Assembly: GCF_013362995.1 (NCBI RefSeq)
Contig: NZ_JABWDV010000361.1
Location: 1-40,544, forward strand
Origin: Streptomyces sp. TRM64462
GTDB taxonomy: Bacteria; Actinomycetota; Actinomycetes; Streptomycetales; Streptomycetaceae
Direction: 5' to 3'
DNA: 40,544 bases
Position 1 is the first letter of the stretch. Every line of letters begins with the position of its first letter. Shown in pieces: positions 39,188 to 40,544 of the stretch. The notes under the pieces are model-generated. The model did not search any database and was not told the DNA's origin. It saw only the letters and a program-made list of their open reading frames with translations. Both the position numbers and the translations under genes were made by a program.

Positions 39188-40544
39188 TCACGGTGTGGCC
39201 GTCGGCGGGGGTGCCAGTTCCGTGTGGATCGCGGCGCGCAGGCGGAGGGTGGCGACCAGGCGTCGGAAGGCTTCCGACCAGTAGCCGCCCGCGCCCGGTG
39301 ACGCGCCCTCCGGTTCGTCGGGCAGGGCGGTGAGGACCTCCAGACGGTCCGCTTCCGCCGGGTCGAGGCACCGTTCGGCCAGGCCCATCACGCCGCTGAA
39401 GCTCCACGGGTAGCTGCCCGCGTCACGCGCGATGTCCAGGGCGTCGACCACCGCACGGCCCAGCGCCCCGGACCACGGCACCGTGCACACGCCCAGCAGC
39501 TGGAACGCCTCCGACAAGCCGTGCGCCGCGATGAACTCGGCCACCCACGCGGCCCGTTCCATGTCCGGCAGCGTCGACAGCAGCGCCGAGCGCTCCGCCG
39601 GCGACGACGTCCCGGACGTGACGGATATCCCGGGCGTACCGGAGACAGGGGGTGCCGCCGCCGGGCCGAGCAGCGCACGGGACCACTCCGCGTCCCGCTG
39701 CCGGACCGCCGCCCGGCACCACGCGGCGTGCAGCTCCTCGCGCCAGTCGTCCGCGACCGGCAGGGCGACGATCTCCGCGGGCGTGCGCCCCCCGAGCCGT
39801 ACCGGCCAGAGCCCGAGCGGCGCGGCCTCCACGAGCTGGCCCAGCCACCAGGACCGCCGGCCCCGCCCCGCCGGCGGGTTCGGCACGACACCGTCGCGCT
39901 GCATCGCCGCGTCGCACTCGTGCGGGGCCTCCACGGTCAGCGTCGCCCGGTCCCCGGTGTGGTCGAGCCCCACGCAGGTCGAGGCGCGCGCCGCCATGCG
40001 TCGCGCGTACGCCGAACCGGGCAGCGCGGACAGGAGCTCCGCCGCCGTCGACCGTACGTTGCGGCTGCGGTCCGACAGCGCCCGCTCCAGGAACGGCTCG
40101 TCCTCAGCGGACAGCCCGTCCCGCAGCGAGTCCAGGAACATCAGCCGGTCCTCGGCCCGCTCCGCGGACCACGTCGACGCGAGCAGCTCCCGGGCGGCCC
40201 CGGGGTCGCAGGTCCGTACGGCTCCGAGCACGGCGACCCGTTCGGCGAACAGCCCCTCTTCCCACAGGCGCCGCACTCCCTCGCCGTCCCGGGGGTCGGG
40301 CAGCGCGGCACCACCGGGGGCTGCGCCGCGCAGGGCGAACCTCCAGTCCGGGTTGAACCGCGCCAGCCACAGCCCGCGCGGCCCCGCGAACTCCAGCGCC
40401 GCGGGCCGCAGATCGGTACGGGCCCTGGCCGCGTCCAGGAGCGCGGGCAGGACGGGCGCGGGCGCCCCGTACCCGTACGCGTTCGCCGCGGCGAGCCACT
40501 GCGGCAGCAGCTCGGTGAGGTCCGGCGCGGCACCCCGGCGGCCC
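39188..40544 (-). CDS. DUF5691-like HEAT-type protein (5' end beyond the window)
   Basis: The frame stays open from the stop at 39188 to the window edge, so about 452 codons are visible and the start lies outside; GTG 40276 is internal. The sequence is helical and Arg/Asp/Ala-rich. It includes PALLDAARARTDLRPAALEF, ARFNPDW, LFAERVAVLGAVRTCDPGAARELL and ALSDRSRNVRSTAAELLSALPGS, which I associate with the DUF5691 family. These proteins have HEAT-like repeats and sit in clusters with a SWIM zinc-finger protein, a MoxR-type AAA ATPase and a VWA protein; those would lie upstream, outside this window. Biochemical function is unknown. The family assignment is from memory. Confidence 0.8.
   Translation of the reverse strand, partial: GRRGAAPDLTELLPQWLAAANAYGYGAPAPVLPALLDAARARTDLRPAALEFAGPRGLWLARFNPDWRFALRGAAPGGAALPDPRDGEGVRRLWEEGLFAERVAVLGAVRTCDPGAARELLASTWSAERAEDRLMFLDSLRDGLSAEDEPFLERALSDRSRNVRSTAAELLSALPGSAYARRMAARASTCVGLDHTGDRATLTVEAPHECDAAMQRDGVVPNPPAGRGRRSWWLGQLVEAAPLGLWPVRLGGRTPAEIVALPVADDWREELHAAWCRAAVRQRDAEWSRALLGPAAAPPVSGTPGISVTSGTSSPAERSALLSTLPDMERAAWVAEFIAAHGLSEAFQLLGVCTVPWSGALGRAVVDALDIARDAGSYPWSFSGVMGLAERCLDPAEADRLEVLTALPDEPEGASPGAGGYWSEAFRRLVATLRLRAAIHTELAPPPTATP

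Noticed and set aside
39012..39284. Plus-strand frame rich in Arg/Pro/Ala beyond icmB
   Set aside because: It is produced by the GC-rich repeats, has no ribosome site and overlaps the convergent gene.
1..40544. tRNA genes, CRISPR arrays, insertion sequences and biosynthetic gene clusters
   Set aside because: I looked for T-loop and acceptor patterns, regularly spaced repeats, transposase motifs and modular synthase domains by eye and found none.

Overview
The window is high-GC actinobacterial chromosome, almost certainly Streptomyces. Third codon positions are strongly GC-biased, GTG and TTG starts are common, many genes begin directly behind a TANNNT -10 box, and there is an LAxTG sortase substrate. 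The gene order (Ser/Thr kinases, gabD2, GMC oxidase, chorismate mutase, guaA, PspC-type two-component system, two NlpC/P60 proteins, pcrA, M23 peptidase, lipase, icmB) looks like the conserved core of Streptomyces chromosomes. That synteny statement is from memory and was not searched.

Layout. 1-2247: the tail of a probable membrane kinase gene and a complete membrane-anchored Ser/Thr kinase. 2351-5865: gabD2 plus a ChoD-like GMC oxidoreductase, closed by a bidirectional terminator. 5925-6941 (minus): an LAxTG cell-wall protein. 7140-18174: an accessory toxin locus. A near-consensus promoter drives a secreted LamG protein, a 2172-residue secreted Rhs/YD-repeat protein with a low-GC C-terminal nucleotidyltransferase-like tip, and a small low-GC gene that is the likely immunity gene; a terminator follows. 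18287-21142: a second accessory patch bounded by two copies of an 18-bp repeat. It holds three overlapping small genes (two of them Cys-rich), a divergent XRE/TPR regulator, and an intact FitA-like antitoxin next to a wrecked PIN toxin gene.

21246-24219: chorismate mutase behind what reads as a complete ribosome-mediated attenuator (24-residue leader peptide with Phe/Tyr codons, competing hairpins, terminator), then guaA and a DoxX-like membrane protein. 24123-28133: a LiaFSR-like envelope-stress module (PspC/LiaF-like protein divergent from a PspC histidine kinase and LuxR response regulator) with CAGGG repeats in both promoters. 28238-37000: cell-envelope genes (secreted esterase, two NlpC/P60 hydrolases, small membrane protein, M23 peptidase) with the pcrA helicase among them; one NlpC/P60 gene carries a ydaO-type (c-di-AMP) riboswitch and its paralogue does not. 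37218-40544: lipase, icmB, and a partial DUF5691-like gene running off the end.

The two most novel items are the Rhs nucleotidyltransferase toxin with its unassigned immunity protein (about 16730-18006) and the chorismate mutase attenuator (21604-21742). No tRNA, rRNA, CRISPR array, transposase or integrase was seen.
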